The position numbers and the translations under genes are program-made. A model generated the notes under the pieces. The model was not told where the DNA came from and did no database searches. It saw nothing but the letters and a program-made list of their open reading frames with translations. From contig JAQGJF010000316.1 of NCBI GenBank assembly GCA_028290765.1, forward strand, positions 1 through 6,077: a DNA stretch of 6,077 nt, in the 5' to 3' direction. Within the stretch, counting starts at the first letter, position 1, and each line of letters starts with the position of its first letter. The DNA is from Tardiphaga sp. (GTDB lineage Bacteria > Pseudomonadota > Alphaproteobacteria > Rhizobiales > Xanthobacteraceae). Shown one piece after another: positions 1 through 5,649 of the stretch.

Positions 1-901
1 AGGTCTGGCCATTCGGCAGATCGACCTGGGAGGGATCGCCGGTGATGATCATGCGGCTGTTTTCGCCCAGTCGCGTCAGAAACATCTTCATATGCATCGA
101 AGTGGTGTTTTGCGCATCGTCCAGAATGATCGCGGCGTTGGTCAGGGTGCGGCCGCGCATGAAAGCCAGCGGCGCGATCTCGATTTCACCGGTCTGCAGC
201 GCCCGCTCGACGATCCGCGAATCCATCAGGTCGTACAAGGCATCGTAGATCGGACGCAGATAGGGATCGACCTTCTCGCGCAAATCGCCGGGCAGGAAGC
301 CGAGCCGTTCGCCGGCCTCGACCGCGGGACGCGACAGGATGATGCGATCGACTTCCTTGCGCTCGAACAACTGCGCCGCCTGCGCCACCGCGAGCCAGGT
401 CTTGCCGGTGCCGGCCGGGCCGATGCCGAACACCAGTTCGTGGTGCTTGAGTGCGCGAATATAAGAATCCTGCGCCGCGGTGCGCGCCCGTACCGGGCGT
501 TTGCGCAGATTGATGGCTTCGAATGACGATTTCGGCGCCTTGGGGTCGAATTCGAACAGCGAGCCCTGCGCGATCACCGCGCGGATGGCGCCTTCGACGT
601 CGCCCTGCGCCGGGTCGTGGCCCTGGACCGCCTGCGCGTACAGCGTTTCGAGCACGCGCCGCGCCGCGTCGCAGCTCTCGCGCGATCCCGCGATCGTGAT
701 GTGGTTGCCGCGCGAATCGACCACGATGCCGAGCCGCCGCTCGATCAGCGCGAGGTTTTGTCCGTAGGGGCCGACCAGCGCCGACGCCGCGCGATTGTCG
801 TCAAAGTCGATGACAACTTGCGTTTCTGGCTGGGCTTGCAGGTCGCGGTCGAGTTTGCGGCTGGGGGCGAACGAAGGCGAATCCGATGCGCTTTTGGGCA
901 A
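1..901 (-). CDS. phoH: PhoH-like ATPase (phosphate starvation-inducible PhoH family), 3' end outside window
   Basis: This is a P-loop ATPase of the PhoH family, cytoplasmic and thought to act on RNA; its biochemical role is poorly defined. I translated 300 residues before the window ends. Residues about 28-115 form the N-terminal nucleic-acid-binding (KH-like) part. The Walker A motif GPAGTGKT is at residues 161-168, followed by the family signature SRPAVEAGERLGFLPGD at about 190-206. The Walker B region IILDDAQNTT starts at 258, and TGDPSQVDLP follows at about 287-296. Family members are about 330-350 residues, so perhaps 30-50 residues are missing. The start is TTG: the upstream in-frame stop lies at 922-920, no ATG or GTG occurs between it and the conserved region, and a GGGAG sits nine bases before the TTG. 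The gene begins four bases after the miaB stop, so coupled translation is likely. In related genomes ybeY commonly follows. Odd point: Walker B has Asp-Asp where many PhoH proteins have Asp-Glu. Confidence 0.95.
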   Translation of the reverse strand, partial: MPKSASDSPSFAPSRKLDRDLQAQPETQVVIDFDDNRAASALVGPYGQNLALIERRLGIVVDSRGNHITIAGSRESCDAARRVLETLYAQAVQGHDPAQGDVEGAIRAVIAQGSLFEFDPKAPKSSFEAINLRKRPVRARTAAQDSYIRALKHHELVFGIGPAGTGKTWLAVAQAAQLFERKEVDRIILSRPAVEAGERLGFLPGDLREKVDPYLRPIYDALYDLMDSRIVERALQTGEIEIAPLAFMRGRTLTNAAIILDDAQNTTSMHMKMFLTRLGENSRMIITGDPSQVDLPNGQT

Positions 902-905
902 GAGC

Positions 906-2318
906 TCAGGCTCCCGTGATCACTGGAGAAAAAGCGGGCCGTGCGGCAACCCGTTCAGAATGCATGTGAGGTTCGGCCAGCGCGCCGAGCAGGCTGTAGC
1001 GCTCGAGGCTGGCGATGGTGACCGGGAGCACCTGCCCGATGATGTCTTCGGACGCCATGACGTGCGCCGGCTGCAGATAGGCGGTGCGGCCGACGATCTG
1101 GCCGGGATTGCGCGCGGCGCGCTCGAACAGCACATCGACGGTGTTGCCAATCGTCGCCACATTGAAGGCCGATTGCTGGCTGTCGATCAATCCCTGAAGC
1201 CGCACCAATCGCTCGTCCATCTCGATCGCTGACACCGTCTCCCGCATGTCCGCCGCCGGCGTGCCGGGCCGGGGCGAATACTTGAACGAATAAGCGCCAG
1301 CGTATCCGATTTGTGTGACGAGAGCGAGGGTCGCGGTAAAATCTTCCTCGGTTTCACCCGGGAAGCCCACGATAAAATCCGATGAAAATGCAATATCTTG
1401 GCGGGCGGCGCGGAATCGGTCGATGACGCGGCGGTAATCGTCGGCGCTGTGCTTGCGGTTCATCGCCGCGAGAATCCGGTCCGAACCCGACTGCACCGGC
1501 AGATGCACGAACGGCATCAAGGCCCCGAGATCGCGATGCGCCTCGATCAGCGTGTCGTCGACATCGCGGGGGTGGCTGGTGGAATAGCGCAGGCGGACGA
1601 TGCCGGGAATCTCCGCCAGATGCCGCAGCAGGGTGCCGAGCGGCCAGGGCCGCCCATCGGGACCTTCGCCGTGATAGGCGTTGACGTTCTGTCCGATCAG
1701 CGTGATCTCGCGGACGCCATTGTCGGCGAGCCGGCGCACGTCGTCGGCGATGCGCGCCACCGGGCGCGAGACCTCGGCGCCGCGCGTATAGGGCACGACG
1801 CAGAAGGTGCAGAACTTGTCGCAGCCTTCCTGCACGGTGACGAACGATGAGATGCCGCGCGCGCGGATCGCATCCGGCCTGGGGGGCGGCAGCAGGCCGA
1901 ATTTGTCCTCGATGGGAAATTCGGTTTCCAGCGCGCGGCCGTCGCGCTTGGCGCGCGCCAGCAGTTGCGGCAGATGATGATAGCTTTGCGGGCCGACCAC
2001 GACATCGACCACCGGCGCGCGGCGAATGATCTCGCCGCCTTCGGCCTGCGCGACGCAGCCGGCCACCACGATGTTCATCTTGCGGCCGTCGCGCGCGGCC
2101 TCGTCCTTGGCGACGCGCAGCCGGCCGAGCTCGGAATAGACCTTCTCCGAGGCCTTTTCGCGGATATGGCAGGTATTGAGAATCACCAAATCCGCGTCGT
2201 CGATAGTGGGAGTTTCGACGAAGCCTTCGGGCGCCAGCGTGTCCACCATGCGTTGCGCATCGTAGACGTTCATCTGACAACCATAGGACTTGATGTGCAG
2301 CTTGCGCGGCGGAGTCAT
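906..2318 (-). CDS. miaB: tRNA-2-methylthio-N6-dimethylallyladenosine synthase MiaB
   Basis: MiaB is a radical-SAM methylthiotransferase that converts i6A37 to ms2i6A37 in tRNAs reading codons that start with U. It uses two [4Fe-4S] clusters and S-adenosylmethionine. Counting from the ATG at 2318, the protein has 470 residues. The N-terminal MTTase domain has its three cluster cysteines at C14 (SYGCQMN), C50 ([10 protein letters not shown]) and C88 (VAGCVAQ). The radical-SAM motif CDKFCTFC has cysteines 166, 170 and 173. Later come [13 protein letters not shown] and [12 protein letters not shown], then a C-terminal TRAM domain of roughly 70 residues from about 375. All catalytic cysteines are present. 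The frame stays open upstream to a GTG at 2375, giving 19 more residues, but that GTG has no Shine-Dalgarno, whereas the ATG has AAAGG four bases before it. MiaB proteins I recall from related species also start close to [15 protein letters not shown]. The HAD gene lies upstream and phoH four bases downstream. Confidence 0.96.
   Translation of the reverse strand: MTPPRKLHIKSYGCQMNVYDAQRMVDTLAPEGFVETPTIDDADLVILNTCHIREKASEKVYSELGRLRVAKDEAARDGRKMNIVVAGCVAQAEGGEIIRRAPVVDVVVGPQSYHHLPQLLARAKRDGRALETEFPIEDKFGLLPPPRPDAIRARGISSFVTVQEGCDKFCTFCVVPYTRGAEVSRPVARIADDVRRLADNGVREITLIGQNVNAYHGEGPDGRPWPLGTLLRHLAEIPGIVRLRYSTSHPRDVDDTLIEAHRDLGALMPFVHLPVQSGSDRILAAMNRKHSADDYRRVIDRFRAARQDIAFSSDFIVGFPGETEEDFTATLALVTQIGYAGAYSFKYSPRPGTPAADMRETVSAIEMDERLVRLQGLIDSQQSAFNVATIGNTVDVLFERAARNPGQIVGRTAYLQPAHVMASEDIIGQVLPVTIASLERYSLLGALAEPHMHSERVAARPAFSPVITGA
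911..915 (-). promoter_or_regulatory. Shine-Dalgarno of phoH inside the end of miaB
   Basis: GGGAG lies within the last sense codons of miaB and nine bases upstream of the TTG at 901-899. It supports the TTG as the phoH start and implies that ribosomes finishing miaB terminate right over the phoH initiation site. Confidence 0.6.
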
Positions 2319-2390
2319 GGAACCTTTAAGGGCGGTGCTGAAACGGCGCTTGATGGGCGAATAGTACTCGCCCACGCGGCGCGGGGCTCA

Positions 2391-2396
2391 ATTATA
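2391..2396 (-). promoter_or_regulatory. Candidate -10 element upstream of miaB
   Basis: A perfect TATAAT on the minus strand lies in the AT-richer stretch between the HAD gene and miaB. Transcription from it would begin near 2384, about 65 bases before the preferred miaB ATG and only some 10 bases before the alternative GTG at 2375. No convincing -35 hexamer is visible: the sequence 17 bases upstream reads GCTGGA. This is a candidate only. Confidence 0.3.
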
Positions 2397-2460
2397 GGCT
2401 AACGCCCGGAAAATCCAGCACGTCCTGGAAAATTATTCGATTTCAAAGGTTTAAGCCTAT
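2394..2460. repeat. Inverted repeat spanning the HAD-miaB junction
   Basis: On the plus strand ATAGGCTAA at 2394-2402 is the near-exact reverse complement of TTAAGCCTAT at 2451-2460, with one extra base. The arms are 48 bases apart and enclose the TCCAG/CTGGA hairpin. One arm contains the HAD stop codon and the other overlaps the candidate -10. A nested RNA structure is possible, but arms of this length with so long a loop can occur by chance. Confidence 0.3.
2410..2429 (-). terminator. Weak terminator-like hairpin after the HAD gene
   Basis: On the minus strand TCCAG (2429-2425) and CTGGA (2418-2414) can pair around a six-base loop, followed directly by TTTT (2413-2410). The stem is only five base pairs, so termination would be weak. 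It sits about 28 bases after the HAD stop and just upstream of the candidate miaB promoter, which is a sensible place for a partial terminator. Confidence 0.25.
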
Positions 2461-3149
2461 CCGACGGCAGCCGGCTGTTTCGCGGTCCGGTCGATCAGCG
2501 CCGGCAATTGCCGCATATCGGCGAACGTCGCGACCGCTCCGGCATCGCGCAGGGCCGCGGCGGTGGAGGGCCGGCAATGGCTGCCGCCATGAAAGCCGAG
2601 CACCGTCATGCCGGCGGCGCGCGCGGCGATGACGCCGGGAACGCTGTCCTCGATCACCAGGGATTGCCCGGGCGGCACCTGCATCTGCGTCGCGGCCAAC
2701 AGAAACAGATCCGGCGCGGGCTTGCCGTTCGTCACCTGGGCGGCCGAGAAAATATTCGGGGCGAAGCGCTCGTGGAGGCCGACCAGCGTGAGGCTGGTGC
2801 GGATGCGTTCGGGGGAGCCGCTGGAGGCGACGCAGACCGGTTGCGAAATTTCCCCCAGCGCCTGCGCGATCCCCGGGATGGCCTCCAGGCTCTCCTCGAA
2901 GCTGCGATACAGCTCGGCTCTCAACTGGATGTCCAGATCGTCGGGAAGGGCGCGACCGAGTTCACGTTCGATTTCGAGCCGGGCCTCGCGCGAGGACCGG
3001 CCGAGGAAACGATCATGCACCTGTTCGACGGAGATCGGATAGCCGTGCCGCGTCAGAATCTCGGCATGGGTGCGGCACGAGATGACCTCGCTGTCGACGA
3101 GCACGCCGTCACAATCGAAAATGATGAGGTCGAAGTTCAAGTTCCGCAC
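2457..3149 (-). CDS. HAD-superfamily phosphatase (YieH/beta-phosphoglucomutase-like, subfamily IA)
   Basis: This is a cytoplasmic HAD-like hydrolase with an alpha-helical C1 cap. Numbering from the GTG at 3149 (230 residues), motif I FDCDGVLVDSE carries the nucleophile D12 and general acid D14. The cap follows at about 22-90, motif II serine is in ASSGSP at about 108-113, motif III lysine is K143 in NGKPAPD, and motif IV is the acidic pair E167-D168 in IEDSVPG. The sequence is reminiscent of E. coli YieH, a 6-phosphogluconate phosphatase, but the substrate cannot be assigned. The start is uncertain. The frame is open to a TTG at 3209, six bases after the fur stop, yet those first residues are the translation of a palindromic repeat, and the TTG has no Shine-Dalgarno. 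I prefer the GTG at 3149, just past the repeat; a TTG at 3140 is also possible. It stands between two well-conserved genes, fur and miaB, whose neighbourhood it may have joined secondarily. Confidence 0.88.
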   Translation of the reverse strand: MRNLNFDLIIFDCDGVLVDSEVISCRTHAEILTRHGYPISVEQVHDRFLGRSSREARLEIERELGRALPDDLDIQLRAELYRSFEESLEAIPGIAQALGEISQPVCVASSGSPERIRTSLTLVGLHERFAPNIFSAAQVTNGKPAPDLFLLAATQMQVPPGQSLVIEDSVPGVIAARAAGMTVLGFHGGSHCRPSTAAALRDAGAVATFADMRQLPALIDRTAKQPAAVG

Positions 3150-3156
3150 GCTGGAT

Positions 3157-3201
3157 GCATGATCCCGAAAAGTGGACACCGGTTTTCGGATAAGATCATG
3201 C
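3157..3201. repeat. Rhizobiales-type intergenic palindromic repeat
   Basis: This imperfect palindrome fills most of the gap between fur and the HAD gene. Outer arms are GCATGATC (3157-3164) and GATCATGC (3194-3201). Inner arms are CCGAAAA (3165-3171) and TTTTCGG (3183-3189), separated by GTGGACACCGG, with an unpaired ATAA at 3190-3193. I recall nearly identical sequences as a high-copy interspersed repeat in Bradyrhizobium and relatives; that is from memory, and only one copy is visible here. The transcript would fold into a stem of 15 pairs with a four-base bulge 14 bases after the fur stop. It could protect the fur mRNA end or reduce read-through. No T-run follows it on the minus strand, so it is not a standard intrinsic terminator. 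Confidence 0.75.
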
Positions 3202-3215
3202 TTAAACAATAAGCT

Positions 3216-3665
3216 CTAGGATTTGTCGTCGTCGAGCGGAACGCAGTACAGCTCCAGCCGATGATCGACCAGCTTGTAGCCGAGCTTGCGGGCGATTTCG
3301 GCCTGCAGCTTTTCGATTTCCTCGGATGTGAACTCGATCACCTTGCCGTCGCGCAGATTGATCAGATGGTCGTGGTGGCTGTCGCGCATCTGCTCGTAGC
3401 GGGCGCGGCCCTCGCGAAAATCATGCCGCTCGATGATGCCGGCGTCCTCGAACAGCTTGACGGTGCGATACACCGTCGAGATCGAGATCTTGTCGTCGAC
3501 CGCGGCGCAGCGGCGATACAGTTCCTCGACGTCGGGATGATCCAGCGCTTCCGCCAGCACCCGCGCGATCACCCGGCGCTGCTCGGTCATGCGCATTCCG
3601 GTCGCGGCGCAACGCGCCTCGATGCCGGTGGCCTTGAGCGTCGGGGTGGATTTCAATGCGGTCAT
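3216..3665 (-). CDS. fur: Fur-family metal-responsive transcriptional regulator (Fur/Mur type)
   Basis: This dimeric DNA-binding repressor responds to Fe(II) or Mn(II). It has 149 residues, the usual family size. Residues about 20-90 form the winged helix, with the recognition-helix signature SISTVYRTVKLFEDAGII at 61-78. The dimerisation domain has HHDHL at 97-101. By alignment to E. coli Fur with an offset of about ten residues, the likely regulatory metal ligands H43, E91, H98, H100 and H97, D99, E118, H135 are all present. The structural zinc motif is absent: where E. coli Fur has HHDHLICLDCG this protein has HHDHLINLRDG, and there is no C-terminal CxxC. This fits the alphaproteobacterial group called Fur in Bradyrhizobium and Mur in Rhizobium, which includes manganese sensors. 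The related Irr regulator is less likely because its heme motif is not seen. The ATG has only a weak AAG ribosome site. It follows rimI after 41 bases, with no clear promoter, so it may be co-transcribed. Confidence 0.93.
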   Translation of the reverse strand: MTALKSTPTLKATGIEARCAATGMRMTEQRRVIARVLAEALDHPDVEELYRRCAAVDDKISISTVYRTVKLFEDAGIIERHDFREGRARYEQMRDSHHDHLINLRDGKVIEFTSEEIEKLQAEIARKLGYKLVDHRLELYCVPLDDDKS

Positions 3666-3706
3666 GGTCTTAAGCTTTCGGGACCTGTTCTGCCACCGCG
3701 CGTGCC

Positions 3707-4192
3707 TTACGACAAGTCGCGGCGCATCACCAGCGCGTTCAATTGTTCGCCACCCGCCTCCCGGTAATAGCGTTCGCGGCGGCCGGCAACGGTAAAGCCG
3801 GCCCGGTCATACAGCCGTCGCGCCGGCTGATTATTTTCCTCAACTTCGAGGAAAACCGTGCGCACGCCGCGGCCGGCCAGATGTCCAAGATGGGTCAGCA
3901 GCAATTGGCGCGACAGACCGCGGCCGCGCTGGCCGGGGGCGATCGCAATCGACAGGATTTCGGCCTCGTCCGCGGCCATCCGCGACACCGCGAAGCCGAT
4001 GAATTTGGAACGCAGGCGCAGGCGATGCACCAGCGTGTTGCGCTGGCTCAGCATCTCCTCGAATTCACCCTCACCCCATCCGCGATGAAACGAGGCGCCG
4101 TGAAGCTTCGCCAGACTCGGCGCGTCGCGCAGACTGGCGGGCTCGACCACCGCGGTGGCGCCGCCGAACAGGCCGGACAACCACGCGATCAT
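3707..4192 (-). CDS. rimI: Ribosomal protein S18-alanine N-acetyltransferase RimI
   Basis: RimI is a GNAT-fold enzyme that transfers acetyl from acetyl-CoA to the N-terminal alanine of ribosomal protein S18. The 161-residue protein is slightly longer than E. coli RimI (about 148), owing to an N-terminal extension of some 15-17 residues (WLSGLFGGATAVV). The substrate-side region FHRGWGEGEFEEML is at about 35-48. The acetyl-CoA motif QRGRGLS is at 88-94, EVEENNQPARRLYDRAGF is at about 116-133, and the tyrosine pair at 142-143 lies where RimI enzymes have their C-terminal catalytic segment. The ATG overlaps the tsaB stop as ATGA (4192-4189), and I see no Shine-Dalgarno ahead of it, so initiation probably depends on ribosomes finishing tsaB. 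The tsaB-rimI pairing is common in bacteria and favours RimI over an unrelated GNAT, although the exact target rests on family inference. Confidence 0.9.
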   Translation of the reverse strand: MIAWLSGLFGGATAVVEPASLRDAPSLAKLHGASFHRGWGEGEFEEMLSQRNTLVHRLRLRSKFIGFAVSRMAADEAEILSIAIAPGQRGRGLSRQLLLTHLGHLAGRGVRTVFLEVEENNQPARRLYDRAGFTVAGRRERYYREAGGEQLNALVMRRDLS

Positions 4193-4887
4193 GGCGCCAG
4201 CGGCTGCGATGCTTTCTGCAGCGGGTCGGTTTGAGGCTTGGCGTCGGGCGCGCGCAAATAATACGGCCGGGCAGGCGCGGTGTCGGGAGCGACGGCTGCT
4301 CCCAGCCAGGCAACCCAGGCGATGTCGGGCGCCGGCTGCGGATCGACCTGCACGGGTTGCGGCGCATCCGAGGGCCAGCGCGCGCCGAGTATTCCGGCGG
4401 CATTGCCGACCAGGATCGGCGCGCCGAAGCGCGCGGCCTCGAGCGCCTCCTCGATCGGCGCAACGCGCGGGCGGATCAGCGAGCTGCCATTACCGCCGAC
4501 CACCTGGAAATACACATGGTCGTGCCGTGCATCGATCGCGGAGATGATCGGGTGCTGGCCGGTCTCGCTGACCGCCGCCGCCGCATAGGCGGTCAGCGTG
4601 GTCAGCCCCACCACGGGTTTGCCGGCGGCCAATGCAATTCCGCGCGCCGCCGACAATCCCACGCGCAGGCCGGTAAAGCTGCCGGGCCCGGTGGTCACCG
4701 CGATGCGATCGAGCGCCGCGAAGCCGACGGCGCAATCGTCCATGACGCGCGCGATCAGCGGCATCAGGGCTTCGGCATGGCCGCGCTTCATCGGCAGCGA
4801 TTCCCGCGCGATCAGCCGGCCGGCTTCGGTGTCCAGCACGGCGGCGGCGCAGGCATCGAGGGCGGTATCGATGGCGAGGATCAGCAT
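4189..4887 (-). CDS. tsaB: tRNA threonylcarbamoyladenosine (t6A) biosynthesis protein TsaB
   Basis: TsaB is the catalytically inactive ASKHA-fold partner of TsaD. Together with TsaE they move threonylcarbamoyl from its AMP carrier (made by TsaC) to A37 of tRNAs reading ANN codons. The protein has 232 residues, normal for the family. Visible signatures are LAIDTALDACAAAV at the N-terminus (residues 4-17), KRGHAEALMPLI at about 34-45, the family hallmark TGPGSFTGLRVGLSAARGIA at about 66-85, and the C-terminal RPYYLRAPDAKPQ segment at about 207-219. The start ATG at 4887 gives the expected N-terminus but has no good Shine-Dalgarno, and a hairpin ends two bases before it. It is followed by rimI with a four-base overlap. 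tsaD and tsaE are not in the window. Confidence 0.93.
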   Translation of the reverse strand: MLILAIDTALDACAAAVLDTEAGRLIARESLPMKRGHAEALMPLIARVMDDCAVGFAALDRIAVTTGPGSFTGLRVGLSAARGIALAAGKPVVGLTTLTAYAAAAVSETGQHPIISAIDARHDHVYFQVVGGNGSSLIRPRVAPIEEALEAARFGAPILVGNAAGILGARWPSDAPQPVQVDPQPAPDIAWVAWLGAAVAPDTAPARPYYLRAPDAKPQTDPLQKASQPLAP

Positions 4888-4889
4888 CC

Positions 4890-4914
4890 GTCGGTTATAT
4901 CAGCAGCAACCGAC
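4890..4914. promoter_or_regulatory. Hairpin covering the tsaB initiation region
   Basis: GTCGGTT at 4890-4896 and AACCGAC at 4908-4914 form a perfect seven-pair stem with an 11-base loop. In the minus-strand transcript the stem ends two bases before the tsaB ATG, covering the place where a ribosome binding site should be. It may limit tsaB translation. There is no T-run, so it is not a terminator. The rest of the 81-base gap between the NifU-like gene and tsaB shows nothing else I can support. Confidence 0.4.
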
Positions 4915-4968
4915 TAATCTAGCCGTCGTCCCCACTGTTCGCGGCAACGACGAGCGAAGACTTCGAGG

Positions 4969-5535
4969 TTACATCGGGCGGACTTCGACCACGTCCGGCA
5001 CGAAGTGCTTCAGCAGGTTCTGGATGCCGTGCTGCAGCGTCGCGGTCGATGACGGGCAGCCGGCGCAGGAGCCCTTCATGTTGAGGTAGACGATGCCGTC
5101 CTTGAAGCCGCGGAAGGTGATGTCGCCGCCGTCGCTGGCGACCGCCGGGCGCACCCGGGTCTCGATCAGGTCCTTGATGGTCTCGACCGTCTCGGCGTCA
5201 GCCTCGTCGAAGAATTCGTCTTCATCGGACGCATCATCGCCATCGACGCTGCCGTCCGCCATCAGCGGACCGCCGGACATGTAGTGTTCCATGATGGCGC
5301 CGAGGATCGCCGGCTTCAGGTGCTGCCAGTCGCTGTCGTCCTTGGTCACGGTCACGAAGTCGGAGCCGTAAAACACGCTGGTGACACCGGGCACGCCGAA
5401 CAGTTTTTCGGCGAGCGGCGAACGCGCGGCGGCCTCGCGGTTGACGAATTCCATGGTGCCGGAGTCCAGCACGGTGCGGCCGGGCAGGAATTTCAGGGTG
5501 GCGGGATTGGGGGTGGCTTCGGTCTGGATGAACAT
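4969..5535 (-). CDS. NifU-family Fe-S cluster scaffold/carrier protein (NFU1 type)
   Basis: This protein is a late-acting Fe-S carrier that receives clusters and passes [4Fe-4S] units to target enzymes in the cytoplasm. It has 188 residues in two domains. Residues about 1-88 are the Nfu N-terminal domain (FIQTEATPNPATLKFLPGR, then SPLAEKLFGVPGV and SVFYGSDFVTVTK). A very acidic linker covers about 94-114. Residues about 115-188 are the NifU C-terminal domain with AVASDGGDITF and the cluster-binding CxxC pair C157/C160 in GSCAGCPSS. This layout matches mitochondrial NFU1 and rhizobial homologs rather than E. coli NfuA, whose N-terminal domain is of the A-type fold, so I give no symbol. The ATG at 5535 is supported by AGGAG six bases upstream. 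It lies between the stress protein and tsaB. MiaB in the same window is a plausible client, which is inference. Confidence 0.93.
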   Translation of the reverse strand: MFIQTEATPNPATLKFLPGRTVLDSGTMEFVNREAAARSPLAEKLFGVPGVTSVFYGSDFVTVTKDDSDWQHLKPAILGAIMEHYMSGGPLMADGSVDGDDASDEDEFFDEADAETVETIKDLIETRVRPAVASDGGDITFRGFKDGIVYLNMKGSCAGCPSSTATLQHGIQNLLKHFVPDVVEVRPM

Positions 5536-5541
5536 CGGTCT

Positions 5542-5546
5542 CTCCT
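5542..5546 (-). promoter_or_regulatory. Shine-Dalgarno of the NifU-like gene
   Basis: AGGAG on the minus strand, six bases before the ATG at 5535-5533, is the strongest ribosome binding site in the window and fixes this start. Confidence 0.7.
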
Positions 5547-5550
5547 GCGT

Positions 5551-5569
5551 CGCCGGTTCAAGGCCGGCG
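5551..5569. promoter_or_regulatory. GC hairpin in the leader of the NifU-like gene
   Basis: CGCCGG (5551-5556) and CCGGCG (5564-5569) pair around the seven-base TTCAAGG, four bases upstream of the AGGAG ribosome site. On the minus strand no T-run follows, so it is not a classic terminator of the upstream stress-protein gene. It may be a leader structure or chance in GC-rich DNA. The rest of the 114-base gap (5536-5649) holds no promoter I can defend. Confidence 0.3.
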
Positions 5570-5649
5570 CGTGGCTTTCCCTCTAGCAGATGGCGACGGC
5601 AAACGCACGATCAAGGGACGCAGACCAGTTCCGCCATGCGACCAGGGGG

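Noticed and set aside
92..526. Plus-strand frames over phoH (also 42-248, 480-767 and 617-919)
   Set aside because: The minus strand encodes a continuous 300-residue PhoH protein with intact Walker motifs; the plus-strand frames show no family features.
2319..2375. N-terminal extension of MiaB from the GTG at 2375
   Set aside because: There is no Shine-Dalgarno before the GTG, the 19 extra residues match nothing I recall in MiaB, and the ATG at 2318 has a partial AAAGG site and the expected N-terminus.
2425..2460. Possible Irr, RirA or Fur operator in the AT-rich stretch before miaB
   Set aside because: Only a loose GAAA/TTTC symmetry is visible; it does not match an iron-control element or Fur box well enough to claim.
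3157..3201. Palindrome considered as an insertion-sequence end or a CRISPR repeat
   Set aside because: It occurs once in the window, has no adjacent transposase, no target duplication that I can see and no regularly spaced copies.
2508..3212. A 234-codon plus-strand frame opposite the HAD gene
   Set aside because: No domain is recognisable and its amino-acid bias is typical of an antisense shadow, while the minus strand carries complete HAD motifs.
4231..4917. A 228-codon plus-strand frame almost exactly antisense to tsaB
   Set aside because: Its translation is rich in Arg, Gly and Ala with no recognisable domain, and it mirrors a confidently identified gene; this is the usual antisense shadow in GC-rich DNA.
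5590..5620. Possible -35 TTGATC upstream of the NifU-like gene
   Set aside because: No acceptable -10 hexamer lies 16-18 bases downstream, so I do not call a promoter.
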